NCBI GenBank assembly: GCA_022451445.1
Contig: JAKUSY010000233.1
Location: 1-5,395 of the forward strand
Direction: 5' to 3'
DNA: 5,395 nt
Origin: Planctomycetota bacterium
Lineage (GTDB): Bacteria; Planctomycetota; UBA8108
The notes under the pieces were generated by a model. It ran no database searches. It had not been told where the DNA came from and worked only from the letters and a program-made list of their open reading frames with translations. A program made the position numbers and the translations under genes. Shown piece by piece: positions 1-5,395 of this stretch. Position 1 is the first letter of the stretch. Every line of letters begins with the position of its first letter.

Positions 1-47
1 AGCTGAAGGAACGAGGAATCCCGAAGTGGCAGCCGCCAAAACTGTAG
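1..47 (+). CDS. C-terminal end of an unidentified protein (partial, enters from the left)
   Basis: Reading from base 3, the plus strand gives an open frame of 14 codons ending LKERGIPKWQPPKL and a TAG stop at 45-47. The proline- and lysine-rich end looks like a normal protein C-terminus, and most codons end in G or C, as in the genes nearby. The family cannot be named from so few residues. Another plus-strand frame stays open to a TGA at 74-76, but its third-position base use looks less like the neighbouring genes. If real, the gene lies upstream of, and co-directional with, the DUF1080 gene at 141, with a gap of 93 bases. Confidence 0.4.
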   Translation, partial: LKERGIPKWQPPKL

Positions 48-88
48 AACGGGTGGCGAAGCCTTCCTCTGTCTGAGAGAATAACCGG

Positions 89-106
89 CCTGCCCCGCCC
101 GGCAGG
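89..106 (+). other. GC-rich hairpin in the leader of the first DUF1080 gene
   Basis: CCTGCC at 89-94 and GGCAGG at 101-106 can pair as a perfect 6-bp stem around a 6-base C-rich loop. It lies after the presumed stop at 47 and 22 bases ahead of the ribosome binding site at 129. No T-run follows it, so it is not a standard intrinsic terminator. It may end the upstream transcript weakly, protect a processed end, or be chance in GC-rich DNA. Confidence 0.25.
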
Positions 107-128
107 AACCAACGAATCCAGTCCAACC

Positions 129-133
129 AGGAG
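129..133 (+). promoter_or_regulatory. Ribosome binding site AGGAG
   Basis: AGGAG lies 7 bases before the ATG at 141. This fixes the start of the DUF1080 gene and puts it directly before a typical signal peptide. Confidence 0.8.
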
Positions 134-140
134 AAAAACG

Positions 141-887
141 ATGATCCGCTACCTGCTGCTTCTCGCCCTGACCTCCCTCTTGAGCCTTCCTACCCTCCCC
201 GCCGATGACTCGAAGACAGCTCCTCCTGAAAAGGAAGGAATGAAGCGCATCTTCAACGGCAAGAACCTCGATGGCTGGGATGGCGACGCGAAGCTCTGGT
301 CGGTCAAGGACGGCGCCATCCGCGGCGAGACGACGCCCACGAACCGCGCCAGCGGCAACACCTTCATCATCTGGAAGGGCGGCCGGACCAAGGACTTCGA
401 GCTGAGGCTCTCCTTCCGCTGCAACGCTACGAACAACTCGGGCATCCAGTACCGCTCGAAACACCTCGCCCCGGGCAAGGGGAAGAACAAGTGGCGCGTG
501 CAGGGCTACCAGCACGAGATCCGCAACCAGAACAAGCTGCCGAGCGTGTCGGGCTTCATCTACGACGAGGGCGGCACCGCCGGCCGCCGCGGGCGTACCT
601 GCATGGTTGGCGAGAAGGCGGTCTGGGGTAAGGACGGCAAGAAGATCACCGAAACGCTGATCGATGCCGAGGGCTTCAAGAAGCTCTTCAAGCTCAACGA
701 GTGGAACGACGTCATCATCATCGCCAGGGGCAACCACATCCGCCACTACATGAACGGTAAGCTCATCCTGGACTTCACCGATGGCCACCCCAAGGCCCTG
801 CTCGACGGCATCCTCGCCTTCCAGCTGCACGCCGGCAAGCCGATGTGGGCGGAGTTCAAGGACGTACGCATCCGCGAACTCGAGTAA
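141..887 (+). CDS. Secreted DUF1080 (3-keto-disaccharide hydrolase family) protein, single domain
   Basis: This 248-residue protein has a Sec signal peptide at about residues 1-21: a short basic start, a leucine-rich core, and a likely cut after LPTLPA. One DUF1080 domain (Pfam PF06439, concanavalin-like beta-sandwich) fills the rest. Family signatures are FNGKNLDGW (38-46), LWSVKDGAIRGE (52-63), NSGIQYRS (99-106), GYQHEI (122-127), the segment EWNDVIIIARG (187-197) with MNGK (204-207), and the closing strand from ILAFQLH (224-230) to FKDVRIREL (239-247). Characterised members of the family cleave 3-keto-glycosides, but many paralogues have no known substrate. Here SGFIYDE (137-143) and an Arg/Gly-rich loop (148-152) stand where the tandem protein at 4154-5353 has TGAIY or TGSIY, so it belongs to a different subfamily. 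The ATG follows AGGAG by 7 bases. The gene converges on the small minus-strand gene ending at 912. The family call is firm; the exact reaction is not known. Confidence 0.93.
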   Translation: MIRYLLLLALTSLLSLPTLPADDSKTAPPEKEGMKRIFNGKNLDGWDGDAKLWSVKDGAIRGETTPTNRASGNTFIIWKGGRTKDFELRLSFRCNATNNSGIQYRSKHLAPGKGKNKWRVQGYQHEIRNQNKLPSVSGFIYDEGGTAGRRGRTCMVGEKAVWGKDGKKITETLIDAEGFKKLFKLNEWNDVIIIARGNHIRHYMNGKLILDFTDGHPKALLDGILAFQLHAGKPMWAEFKDVRIRELE

Positions 888-911
888 GCAGCCTCGCTTC
901 CCGACAGGGCT

Positions 912-1082
912 TCAGCTTCCCGGACGCTCGTCCCTCTCACGGAGCTCGCGATCGTATTCTTCCTCGCAATCCGAGCAGAGCTTCGGCTGTCCCCACGGCA
1001 CCTTCCTGCCGGATACCGGGTTCCGCCTGCACCGCTCGCATGTTTCTCGCTTGCCCGTGAACTTCAGCCAGTCCCAGCTCAT
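912..1082 (-). CDS. Small four-cysteine (CxxC...CxxC) zinc-ribbon-like protein
   Basis: I found this 56-residue frame by reading the minus strand. It begins with ATG at 1082-1080 and stops at TGA (914-912). The protein starts MSWDWLKFTGKRE and has two CxxC knuckles, CERC (residues 15-18) and CSDC (36-39), 17 residues apart. Between them is a basic stretch with GRKVPWGQPK (25-34), and the tail is a highly charged Glu/Arg segment (40-53) likely to form a helix. Four cysteines so arranged are typical of a structural zinc site. There is no signal peptide, so it is probably cytoplasmic, unlike its neighbours. GAGGG lies 7 bases before the ATG. It follows the DUF1501 gene on the same strand after 75 bases and ends 24 bases from the stop of the convergent DUF1080 gene. 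I do not recognise the family. A role in nucleic-acid or protein binding is only a guess from the zinc-ribbon look. Confidence 0.72.
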   Translation of the reverse strand: MSWDWLKFTGKRETCERCRRNPVSGRKVPWGQPKLCSDCEEEYDRELRERDERPGS

Positions 1083-1089
1083 TGGATAA

Positions 1090-1094
1090 CCCTC
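1090..1094 (-). promoter_or_regulatory. Ribosome binding site GAGGG, in a hairpin loop
   Basis: On the minus strand GAGGG lies 7 bases before the ATG at 1082, which supports this start for the small CxxC protein. GATAA (1085-1089) and its complement TTATC (1098-1102) flank it and could form a 5-bp stem with the Shine-Dalgarno bases in the 8-base loop. Such a short AT-rich stem would be weak. Confidence 0.55.
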
Positions 1095-1157
1095 GGCTTA
1101 TCGATCCCTGGTTTAGTCCTATCCGCTCTCCGAACTCTATCCCCTACGCGCGACAAT

Positions 1158-2492
1158 TCAGAACAGCTCCTTCACGATGGAGCCCTCCGGAAGCACCCGC
1201 ATCGGGCGTCCCTGGGCCAGGTATTCCTCCTTCGGGTCGAGTCCGAGAGCGTGGTACACGGTAGCGGCGAAGTCGGCGATCGACACCGGGCGATCGGTGG
1301 GAACCGCTCCGTAATTATCGCTGGCGCCGATCACACGACCAGTCTGGCCGCCGCCGCCGCCCAGGGTCAGGCTGAAGCAGCGACTCCAATGATCGCGTCC
1401 GGGGCCGCGCTTGTCCTTGTTGAAGCCGGGCGTCCGCCCGAACTCGCCCGCGGTAATGACCAGGGTGGTGTCGAGCAGGCCGCGATCGTCGAGATCGTTG
1501 AGGAGCGCCGAGTAGCTGTTGTCGTAGATCGGCAGCTGCTTGTCGAGGTGGGGAAAGATGCCCCAGTGATGGTCCCAGGCGTAGATTCCCGTATCAACGT
1601 AGCCGAGGATGGTCACGAAGCGCACCCCCGCCTCGACCAGGCGGCGCGCCAGGAGCATTCCCTGCCCGACCCTGTTCCGTCCGTAGGCGTCACGACGCCC
1701 GGCTGGCTCCTTTGACCGGTCGCAGGCGTCCTTCGCCCTGCTCGAGGTCGACAGGCTGAGGGCCTGCTCGGTGAAGGTGTCATGCTCCCGGGCAAACCCG
1801 AGCTGGCGCTCGCGCCCGGCCTGGTAGCGGTCGAGCGATCGCAACAGGTTCCTGCGCCCGGCGAGGCGGCCGGGGTCGACGTCGTCGGAGGTATCGAAGG
1901 TATTCACCGAGAAGGCCGACGAGTTCGGGTCCTGCTCGATGAGAAAGGGATCGTAGTTGCGGCCGAGATAGCCGCCGTAGCCCGGAGCGCTGTGGGCCGG
2001 GTGCTTCATGTCTCCGAGGTGCACGAAGGGCGGCACCAGCGCCTGCTGCTTCTGCTGCAGGCTGAGCACCGCGCCGATTCCCGGCGCCTGCAGGTTCTTG
2101 TCCCGCGGGCTGCCGCACATGATGTCCACATCGCCCTCGCCATGCTTCGAGCTGTAGGAATGCATCGAACGAATGAGGGAGAACTTGTCGGCACAGCCAC
2201 AGAGCTTCGGCAGCCGGTCGCTGAGCTGCAGGCCGGGAACGTTTGTCGAGGCCGGGCTGTACTTGCCGCGGATCTCGCGCGGCGCGTCCGGCTTCATGTC
2301 GTACATGTCGATATGGCTGGCGCCGCCCTGCAGGAACATGAAGATCACGTTGATGCGCTTGCGGCCGCCGCCGGCCGCCTCGTTCGCCAGCACCTCCGAC
2401 AGCGAGAGCCCCAGGGGAGAGATCGCCCCGATCGCCAGGCCCCCCAGCCTGAAAAAATCCCGCCGATTGGTTCTAAGCGCGGAAGAATTCAA
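1158..2492 (-). CDS. Tat-exported DUF1501 protein (alkaline phosphatase/sulfatase-like fold)
   Basis: This 444-residue protein is a normal-length DUF1501 member (Pfam PF07394). It starts at a TTG codon. A twin-arginine signal, NRRDFFRLGG (residues 9-18), precedes a hydrophobic segment ending near SEVLA (32-36), which points to folded export across the inner membrane. Family signatures run in order: FLQGGASHIDMYDMKPDAP (53-71), CGSPRDK (126-132), GGYLGRNYDPF (173-183), RLAGRRNLLRSLDR (209-222), AWDHHWGIFPHL (305-316), LLNDLDDRGLLDTTLV (330-345), GEFGRTP (349-355), GRDHW (365-369), a five-glycine run (378-382), and GRVIGASD (385-392) with a final RPVSIADFAATV (401-412). The acidic and histidine residues in GASHID, GEFGRTP and GRDHW fit a metal site of the alkaline phosphatase superfamily. 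The substrate is unknown. In planctomycetes DUF1501 genes are often next to DUF1549/DUF1553 cytochrome-type genes; none is in this window. Its upstream neighbour on the same strand is the beta-propeller gene, 162 bases away. Confidence 0.95.
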   Translation of the reverse strand: MNSSALRTNRRDFFRLGGLAIGAISPLGLSLSEVLANEAAGGGRKRINVIFMFLQGGASHIDMYDMKPDAPREIRGKYSPASTNVPGLQLSDRLPKLCGCADKFSLIRSMHSYSSKHGEGDVDIMCGSPRDKNLQAPGIGAVLSLQQKQQALVPPFVHLGDMKHPAHSAPGYGGYLGRNYDPFLIEQDPNSSAFSVNTFDTSDDVDPGRLAGRRNLLRSLDRYQAGRERQLGFAREHDTFTEQALSLSTSSRAKDACDRSKEPAGRRDAYGRNRVGQGMLLARRLVEAGVRFVTILGYVDTGIYAWDHHWGIFPHLDKQLPIYDNSYSALLNDLDDRGLLDTTLVITAGEFGRTPGFNKDKRGPGRDHWSRCFSLTLGGGGGQTGRVIGASDNYGAVPTDRPVSIADFAATVYHALGLDPKEEYLAQGRPMRVLPEGSIVKELF

Positions 2493-2500
2493 AGAAATTA

Positions 2501-2504
2501 TCCC
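2501..2504 (-). promoter_or_regulatory. Weak ribosome binding site GGGA before a TTG start
   Basis: The DUF1501 frame runs back from TTG (2492-2490) to an in-frame TAA at 2534-2532 without any ATG or GTG. TTG is therefore the best start, and it is the one that keeps the whole twin-arginine region. GGGA lies 8 bases before it on the minus strand. The match is short, so initiation is probably weak or helped by the AT-rich leader. Confidence 0.4.
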
Positions 2505-2535
2505 GTGAGGCGTTCCGTTGACGCGCTCATCTTAG

Positions 2536-2605
2536 CTTTTTGGAGCGCCCCAAGCCATGCGGAAAGAGACGCGAACATATTCTCTTAACTCTTATCTCCA
2601 AAAAG
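2536..2605. repeat. 10-base inverted repeat pair overlapping the 7-bp hairpin
   Basis: CTTTTTGGAG at 2536-2545 is the exact reverse complement of CTCCAAAAAG at 2596-2605. The second copy overlaps the loop and arms of the hairpin at 2592-2611. In a leftward transcript the two pairings exclude each other, which is the geometry of a leader switch or of two operator half-sites 50 bases apart. Ten matching bases in an AT-rich patch could also be chance. Confidence 0.35.
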
Positions 2606-2611
2606 AGATAA
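2592..2611. repeat. Perfect inverted repeat TTATCTC-N6-GAGATAA
   Basis: Two 7-base arms (2592-2598 and 2605-2611) pair perfectly around CAAAAA. The repeat lies in an AT-rich patch in the 162-base gap between the beta-propeller stop (2655) and the DUF1501 start (2492). Transcribed leftward, it gives a hairpin with U residues in the loop rather than after the stem, so it is not a canonical terminator. An operator for a dimeric regulator or an RNA leader hairpin fits better. Just to its right, 2625-2637 holds a second small hairpin (TCCCG-AAG-CGGGA) close behind the beta-propeller gene, which might help end its transcript. Confidence 0.45.
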
Positions 2612-2654
2612 AACGATCTTCCGATCCCGAAGCGGGAGTCCTGAAGCCGACCTC

Positions 2655-3935
2655 CTATGGAGTTGTGATGCGGATCACGAACATCTGCCGGGTTTTGTTC
2701 CCGGCGATTCCCGGCACCAGGATCGCGTTGTTGGCCCGGTTCCAGCGCGGCGCCGGATCGATCCGGATATCGCCGGAATACGAACCTTTCGAGAGACCCT
2801 TGCTGCGGCCGTAGACGCCATCGCTGCGGCGATACACCACGAAACGGTTCTTATCGCCTTTCTTGTACCCGTTGGCGAACCACTTACCGTCGGGCGACAG
2901 AGAGACGTCGCCCCCCGGGCTGGGAAAAATCTCGGGCGTACCCAATTGCCCGACAACCTTTTTCCTATCGACATCGTAGAGAACCTGGCTGTCTCCCCGT
3001 TTGCCGATCAGCAGATGGCCCTCCGCCCACTCGGGGTGCCCGCCGATATGCATGTCGTGCAGGGTGAGCGCGGTTCCATCTATATGGATCGAGCAGGGCC
3101 TGTTGATCTTTCGACCACCGCGCCCGTCCCAATTGCCGCGAACGAAGAAATAGACGCGATCGCCTTCGCGGTTCCAGAGGGTGTGGTTGATGAACAACGC
3201 GGTGTCTTCGATGTCGGGGTGGCGCCGCTTCAGCTGATCGGCAAGCTGGCGGTAGGAGACCAGCAGGCGCCTGGCGCCGGTCTTGACGTCGACGACGAAG
3301 ATGCCATCGTTCTTCGGCGCGTTTTCATTTTTCGACCAGTCGAGGGCGCCAGGATACCCGGTGACCTGGCGCAAGCGCGCCAGGCGGCCGTAGTTCAGGC
3401 CGAGGAACGCTCCGCCGTTCTGGGCGACCCCGCCGTTGCCGATGGGAGCCTTGTCATCCCGGTATTCCCGGATGCGCGCTCTCTTTTCAACGTCATAGAG
3501 CACGGTGAACACCTTGCCGCTCTCCAGGTCGCGATCGTTGAAGAAGAACTGTGTTTGCGCGGCTTGCGGATTCCAATAGAACATCGTTCCCTGCTGCGGG
3601 TTCCAGGCGTGCGTCTTGTCGAGCCGGATGATCTGGTTCTCCTGTTTCGTATCGACGAGGATGATGACGGCTGCCTCCCCGGGCCTGGGCATACGGTCGA
3701 TACGCTCGATCTCCATGCCCAGGATGTACCTGTCATTCGCGTTCCACGGCACGGTCCGGCATTGCCCGATGTACCCGAAAAAGTGGTGTTTCTCTCCGGA
3801 CGTGAGCTGTTCGATCTTCAGCTCGATCGACTGGGCCCTCGCGGAGGCGGTGACCAGGCACGCGACGATGAGAACGCAGCATGCCGCCATGCCGACCAGG
3901 CCATCATCGCGGGAAACGGAACGACTCGCACTCAT
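2655..3935 (-). CDS. Secreted beta-propeller protein, oligogalacturonate-lyase (PL22)/TolB-like
   Basis: This 426-residue protein has an N-terminal signal. After a short polar start, the hydrophobic segment 17-32 ends in SARA, with a likely cut before Q35. IVAC (23-26) loosely resembles a lipobox, but the hydrophobic run continues past the cysteine, so signal peptidase I is favoured. The mature part has repeated beta-propeller blade motifs such as GGDVSLSPDGKWFANGY (341-357) and APRWNRANNAILV (395-407). It resembles the oligogalacturonate lyase group. Shared-looking features are HHFFGY (50-55), WNPQQGTMFYWNP (111-123), INHTLWNREGDRVYFF (249-264) and HDMHIGGHPEW (293-303), whose histidines may bind metal. 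The last blade has RIDPAPRW (391-398), where I recall DLHPRW in related proteins, so one histidine appears to be lost. Substrate and activity are unproven; a non-catalytic propeller is possible. The ATG follows AAGG (3943-3946) by 7 bases. An alternative start at M16 (position 3890) keeps the signal peptide but lacks a ribosome binding site. Confidence 0.82.
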   Translation of the reverse strand: MSASRSVSRDDGLVGMAACCVLIVACLVTASARAQSIELKIEQLTSGEKHHFFGYIGQCRTVPWNANDRYILGMEIERIDRMPRPGEAAVIILVDTKQENQIIRLDKTHAWNPQQGTMFYWNPQAAQTQFFFNDRDLESGKVFTVLYDVEKRARIREYRDDKAPIGNGGVAQNGGAFLGLNYGRLARLRQVTGYPGALDWSKNENAPKNDGIFVVDVKTGARRLLVSYRQLADQLKRRHPDIEDTALFINHTLWNREGDRVYFFVRGNWDGRGGRKINRPCSIHIDGTALTLHDMHIGGHPEWAEGHLLIGKRGDSQVLYDVDRKKVVGQLGTPEIFPSPGGDVSLSPDGKWFANGYKKGDKNRFVVYRRSDGVYGRSKGLSKGSYSGDIRIDPAPRWNRANNAILVPGIAGNKTRQMFVIRITTP

Positions 3936-3988
3936 TGTATTGCCTTATTCCAGGAGCCACCCACCAGGGGCCAGGCGCCCGCGATTCA

Positions 3989-4018
3989 AATCTACACACT
4001 CTTCAGGCATAAGTTCAA
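3989..4018 (-). promoter_or_regulatory. Possible sigma-70-like promoter of the beta-propeller gene
   Basis: On the minus strand TTGAAC (4018-4013) and TAGATT (3994-3989) are 18 bases apart. Each matches four of six bases of the -35 and -10 consensus. A transcript would start near 3982, giving a leader of about 47 bases before the ATG at 3935. Planctomycete promoters are poorly defined and the match is modest. The rest of the 218-base gap (3936-4153) holds a 10-base palindrome CCTCGCGAGG at 4125-4134 behind the tandem DUF1080 gene. It has no T-run, and I see no clear terminator there. Confidence 0.25.
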
Positions 4019-4153
4019 TCCGGACAATAGCCTATGCGAGACCATGGCCGCTGGCAAGGAGAGGATGACGATCACTCAAGGGGATCGGCGCGCAGGTAGA
4101 CGAGAGTGACAGATCGGAGCCTGGCCTCGCGAGGAAACCTGGATCCACCTCGC

Positions 4154-5353
4154 TCACTTCTTCTCGATTTTCCTGATGCGAACTTCGCGAAACTCGACCT
4201 TGCCGGTGAGGTGGTGCATCTGCAGCAGAATGCTGCCCTTTTTATGACGGCTCTCGGGATCGCGGCAGTCGGCGGCGGGCTTGCCGTTGACCCAGGTCTG
4301 CAGGTGGTTGCCGACCGCGCGGATTCGCATCCGGACCCACTCGCCATCTTTCGTCCCGAGCTTCGGCGCGCGGGCGCCCTTGACGCGCAACGCGTAGATG
4401 CTGCCCGTCGGATTGTTGTTGTCACCATGGTCCAGCTGCGCCTCGTAGCCGGGCGGGAACTCCTGCTCCTTGTCGAGATGCGGAGCGCAGCGGAAATAGA
4501 TCCCGCTGTTGCCGCGCCGGCTACCGGTATCAGAGATGCGAGCTTCGGCATAGAGCTCGAAGTCGGCGAACTCCTCGAGCGAGGAGAGATACCCCTGGCC
4601 CCCGTGGCCGGTGAGAATGCCATCGATCACCTTCCACTCGGGCTTGTGCTTAAACTTGTTTTCTCGCCAGCCATCGAAATCGCGACCGTTGAAAAGCCGG
4701 ATCCAATCGTCGGCCTTCAGCTCCTGGATACGGATGTTCCTGAAAGAGGCGGGGTCGCCATGATTCTGTAGACCGATGAGGCCCCTATCGCGTTTCAGGC
4801 CGGGGACTTTCCTGCCGTGAGTCTTCGCGAGCTTGTCGAGGTCGGCGTTGATGATCTGCTCGCCGTTGACCCAGACCCGGCATTTTCGCCCAGCACAGAG
4901 GATGCGCATCGTCTGCCACTGGCCGGCGGGCCTGGTGACGCGCCTCGACGGCGCCTCGACGGCATAGATCGCTCCGGTGAACTGGGCGGGCTTGAGATTT
5001 TTCCACTTCTCGCCGTAGTCGTCCAGCAGCTGGATCTCCATGCCATCGACGTAGGGGGTGCCCGCCTTCGGGGCGCGGATGAAGACGCCGCTGTTGCCGT
5101 TCTTCGGCAGCTTGAACTCCAGGGACAAATCAAAATCGTCATACTCGTCGGTGGTCGCCAACCATTGGGCCCCCTTCCCGCCGGTGCCGCTCAGCACGCC
5201 ATCTTTGACACCCCAGTTCCCGGCCTCGCCCTGCATGCCCTGCCAACCCTCGAGATCTTTGCCATTGAAGAGGGGCTTGCTATTCTCCCCTGCCTGGGTC
5301 AGAGCCGCGAAGGTCAAGAGAATGAGCAAGCTGGTGGTGAGCATGATTTTCAT
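4154..5353 (-). CDS. Secreted tandem DUF1080 (3-keto-disaccharide hydrolase family) protein
   Basis: This 399-residue protein has a Sec signal peptide (about 1-21, cut after LTQA) and two full DUF1080 domains joined by a linker of only a few residues. Domain 1 (about 27-212) shows LFNGKDLEGW (28-37), NWGVKDGVLSGTGG (46-59), GNSGVFIR (86-93), GMEIQLLDD (104-112), TGAIY (126-130), WVNGEQI (161-167) and GLIGLQNHGDPASFRNIRI (191-209). Domain 2 (about 217-397) repeats the order: LFNGRDFDGW (220-229), EWKVIDGILTGHGG (239-252), GNSGIYFR (281-288), GYEAQLDHGD (302-311), TGSIY (316-320), WVNGKPA (354-360) and GSILLQMHH (373-381) with VEFREVRIRKI (386-396). The two halves clearly arose by duplication but have diverged. 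Most family members have one domain, so two sites, or one catalytic and one binding module, are possible. AGGGG (5363-5367) lies 9 bases before the ATG. The only 42 bases upstream in the window are too few to judge a promoter. Confidence 0.93.
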   Translation of the reverse strand: MKIMLTTSLLILLTFAALTQAGENSKPLFNGKDLEGWQGMQGEAGNWGVKDGVLSGTGGKGAQWLATTDEYDDFDLSLEFKLPKNGNSGVFIRAPKAGTPYVDGMEIQLLDDYGEKWKNLKPAQFTGAIYAVEAPSRRVTRPAGQWQTMRILCAGRKCRVWVNGEQIINADLDKLAKTHGRKVPGLKRDRGLIGLQNHGDPASFRNIRIQELKADDWIRLFNGRDFDGWRENKFKHKPEWKVIDGILTGHGGQGYLSSLEEFADFELYAEARISDTGSRRGNSGIYFRCAPHLDKEQEFPPGYEAQLDHGDNNNPTGSIYALRVKGARAPKLGTKDGEWVRMRIRAVGNHLQTWVNGKPAADCRDPESRHKKGSILLQMHHLTGKVEFREVRIRKIEKK

Positions 5354-5395
5354 TAGCTTTCGCCCCTACATCACGAGGTGTTCGACAACGCTTCC

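Noticed and set aside
781..1089. Plus-strand frames running off the end of the first DUF1080 gene into the gap
   Set aside because: They are Ser/Arg/Pro-rich, overlap the DUF1080 domain end out of frame, and are opposite the better supported CxxC gene.
1346..1362. GCC trinucleotide run as a simple-sequence or phase-variable repeat
   Set aside because: It encodes the glycine run (residues 378-382) normal at this place in DUF1501 proteins, and three-base units would not shift the frame.
1782..2588. A 268-codon plus-strand open frame opposite the DUF1501 gene
   Set aside because: The opposite strand carries all DUF1501 motifs in order. This frame is a low-complexity Arg/Ala/Val shadow without a start region or domain.
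2946..4109. A 387-codon plus-strand open frame opposite the beta-propeller gene
   Set aside because: It is antisense to a gene with a signal peptide and propeller motifs, has no recognisable domain, and its valine/aspartate/alanine-rich translation is what GC-rich codons give when read in reverse.
4125..4134. CCTCGCGAGG palindrome as a terminator of the tandem DUF1080 gene
   Set aside because: It leaves no loop once fully paired and no T-run follows on the minus strand, so an intrinsic terminator is not supported.
4106..5356. Two long plus-strand open frames (4106-4771 and 4817-5356) opposite the tandem DUF1080 gene
   Set aside because: Both are reverse readings of the conserved DUF1080 repeats and show no motif of their own.
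1..5395. CRISPR array, insertion sequence, tRNA, rRNA or phage genes
   Set aside because: No regularly spaced repeats, transposase or terminal inverted repeats, cloverleaf or rRNA-like segments were seen on either strand.

Overview
The window looks like a piece of a GC-rich Planctomycetota-type genome (Verrucomicrobiota or Lentisphaerota are less likely alternatives). The evidence is the gene content: three DUF1080 (3-keto-disaccharide hydrolase family) domains, a twin-arginine DUF1501 protein and a secreted oligogalacturonate-lyase-like beta-propeller. All are families that planctomycetes carry in many exported paralogues. No species can be named from the sequence alone.

Layout. Positions 1-47 probably hold the last codons of a plus-strand gene that enters from the left. 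A single-domain secreted DUF1080 protein follows on the plus strand (141-887) behind a clear AGGAG ribosome binding site. The rest of the window is read on the minus strand. From right to left it holds a secreted protein with two tandem DUF1080 domains (5353-4154), a secreted beta-propeller related to oligogalacturonate lyases (3935-2655), a Tat-exported DUF1501 protein starting at TTG (2492-1158), and a small four-cysteine protein of 56 residues (1082-912). The small gene has a well-placed GAGGG ribosome binding site and ends 24 bases from the end of the convergent plus-strand DUF1080 gene.

Intergenic gaps on the minus strand are 218, 162 and 75 bases, so a tight operon is not shown. The genes may be transcribed separately or with internal promoters. 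The 162-base gap is AT-rich and holds nested inverted repeats. The 218-base gap holds a possible promoter and a possible 21-codon upstream reading frame.

How the genes may work together (inference): four of the proteins carry export signals, and three of those belong to families tied to carbohydrate breakdown. DUF1080 members studied elsewhere cleave 3-keto-glycosides, and the propeller resembles family PL22 lyases. A periplasmic polysaccharide or oligosaccharide degradation role is reasonable for these. The DUF1501 protein belongs to the alkaline phosphatase/sulfatase-like fold and has no assigned substrate. No defence system, CRISPR array, mobile element, tRNA or rRNA was seen. The least described item is the small CxxC...CxxC protein.
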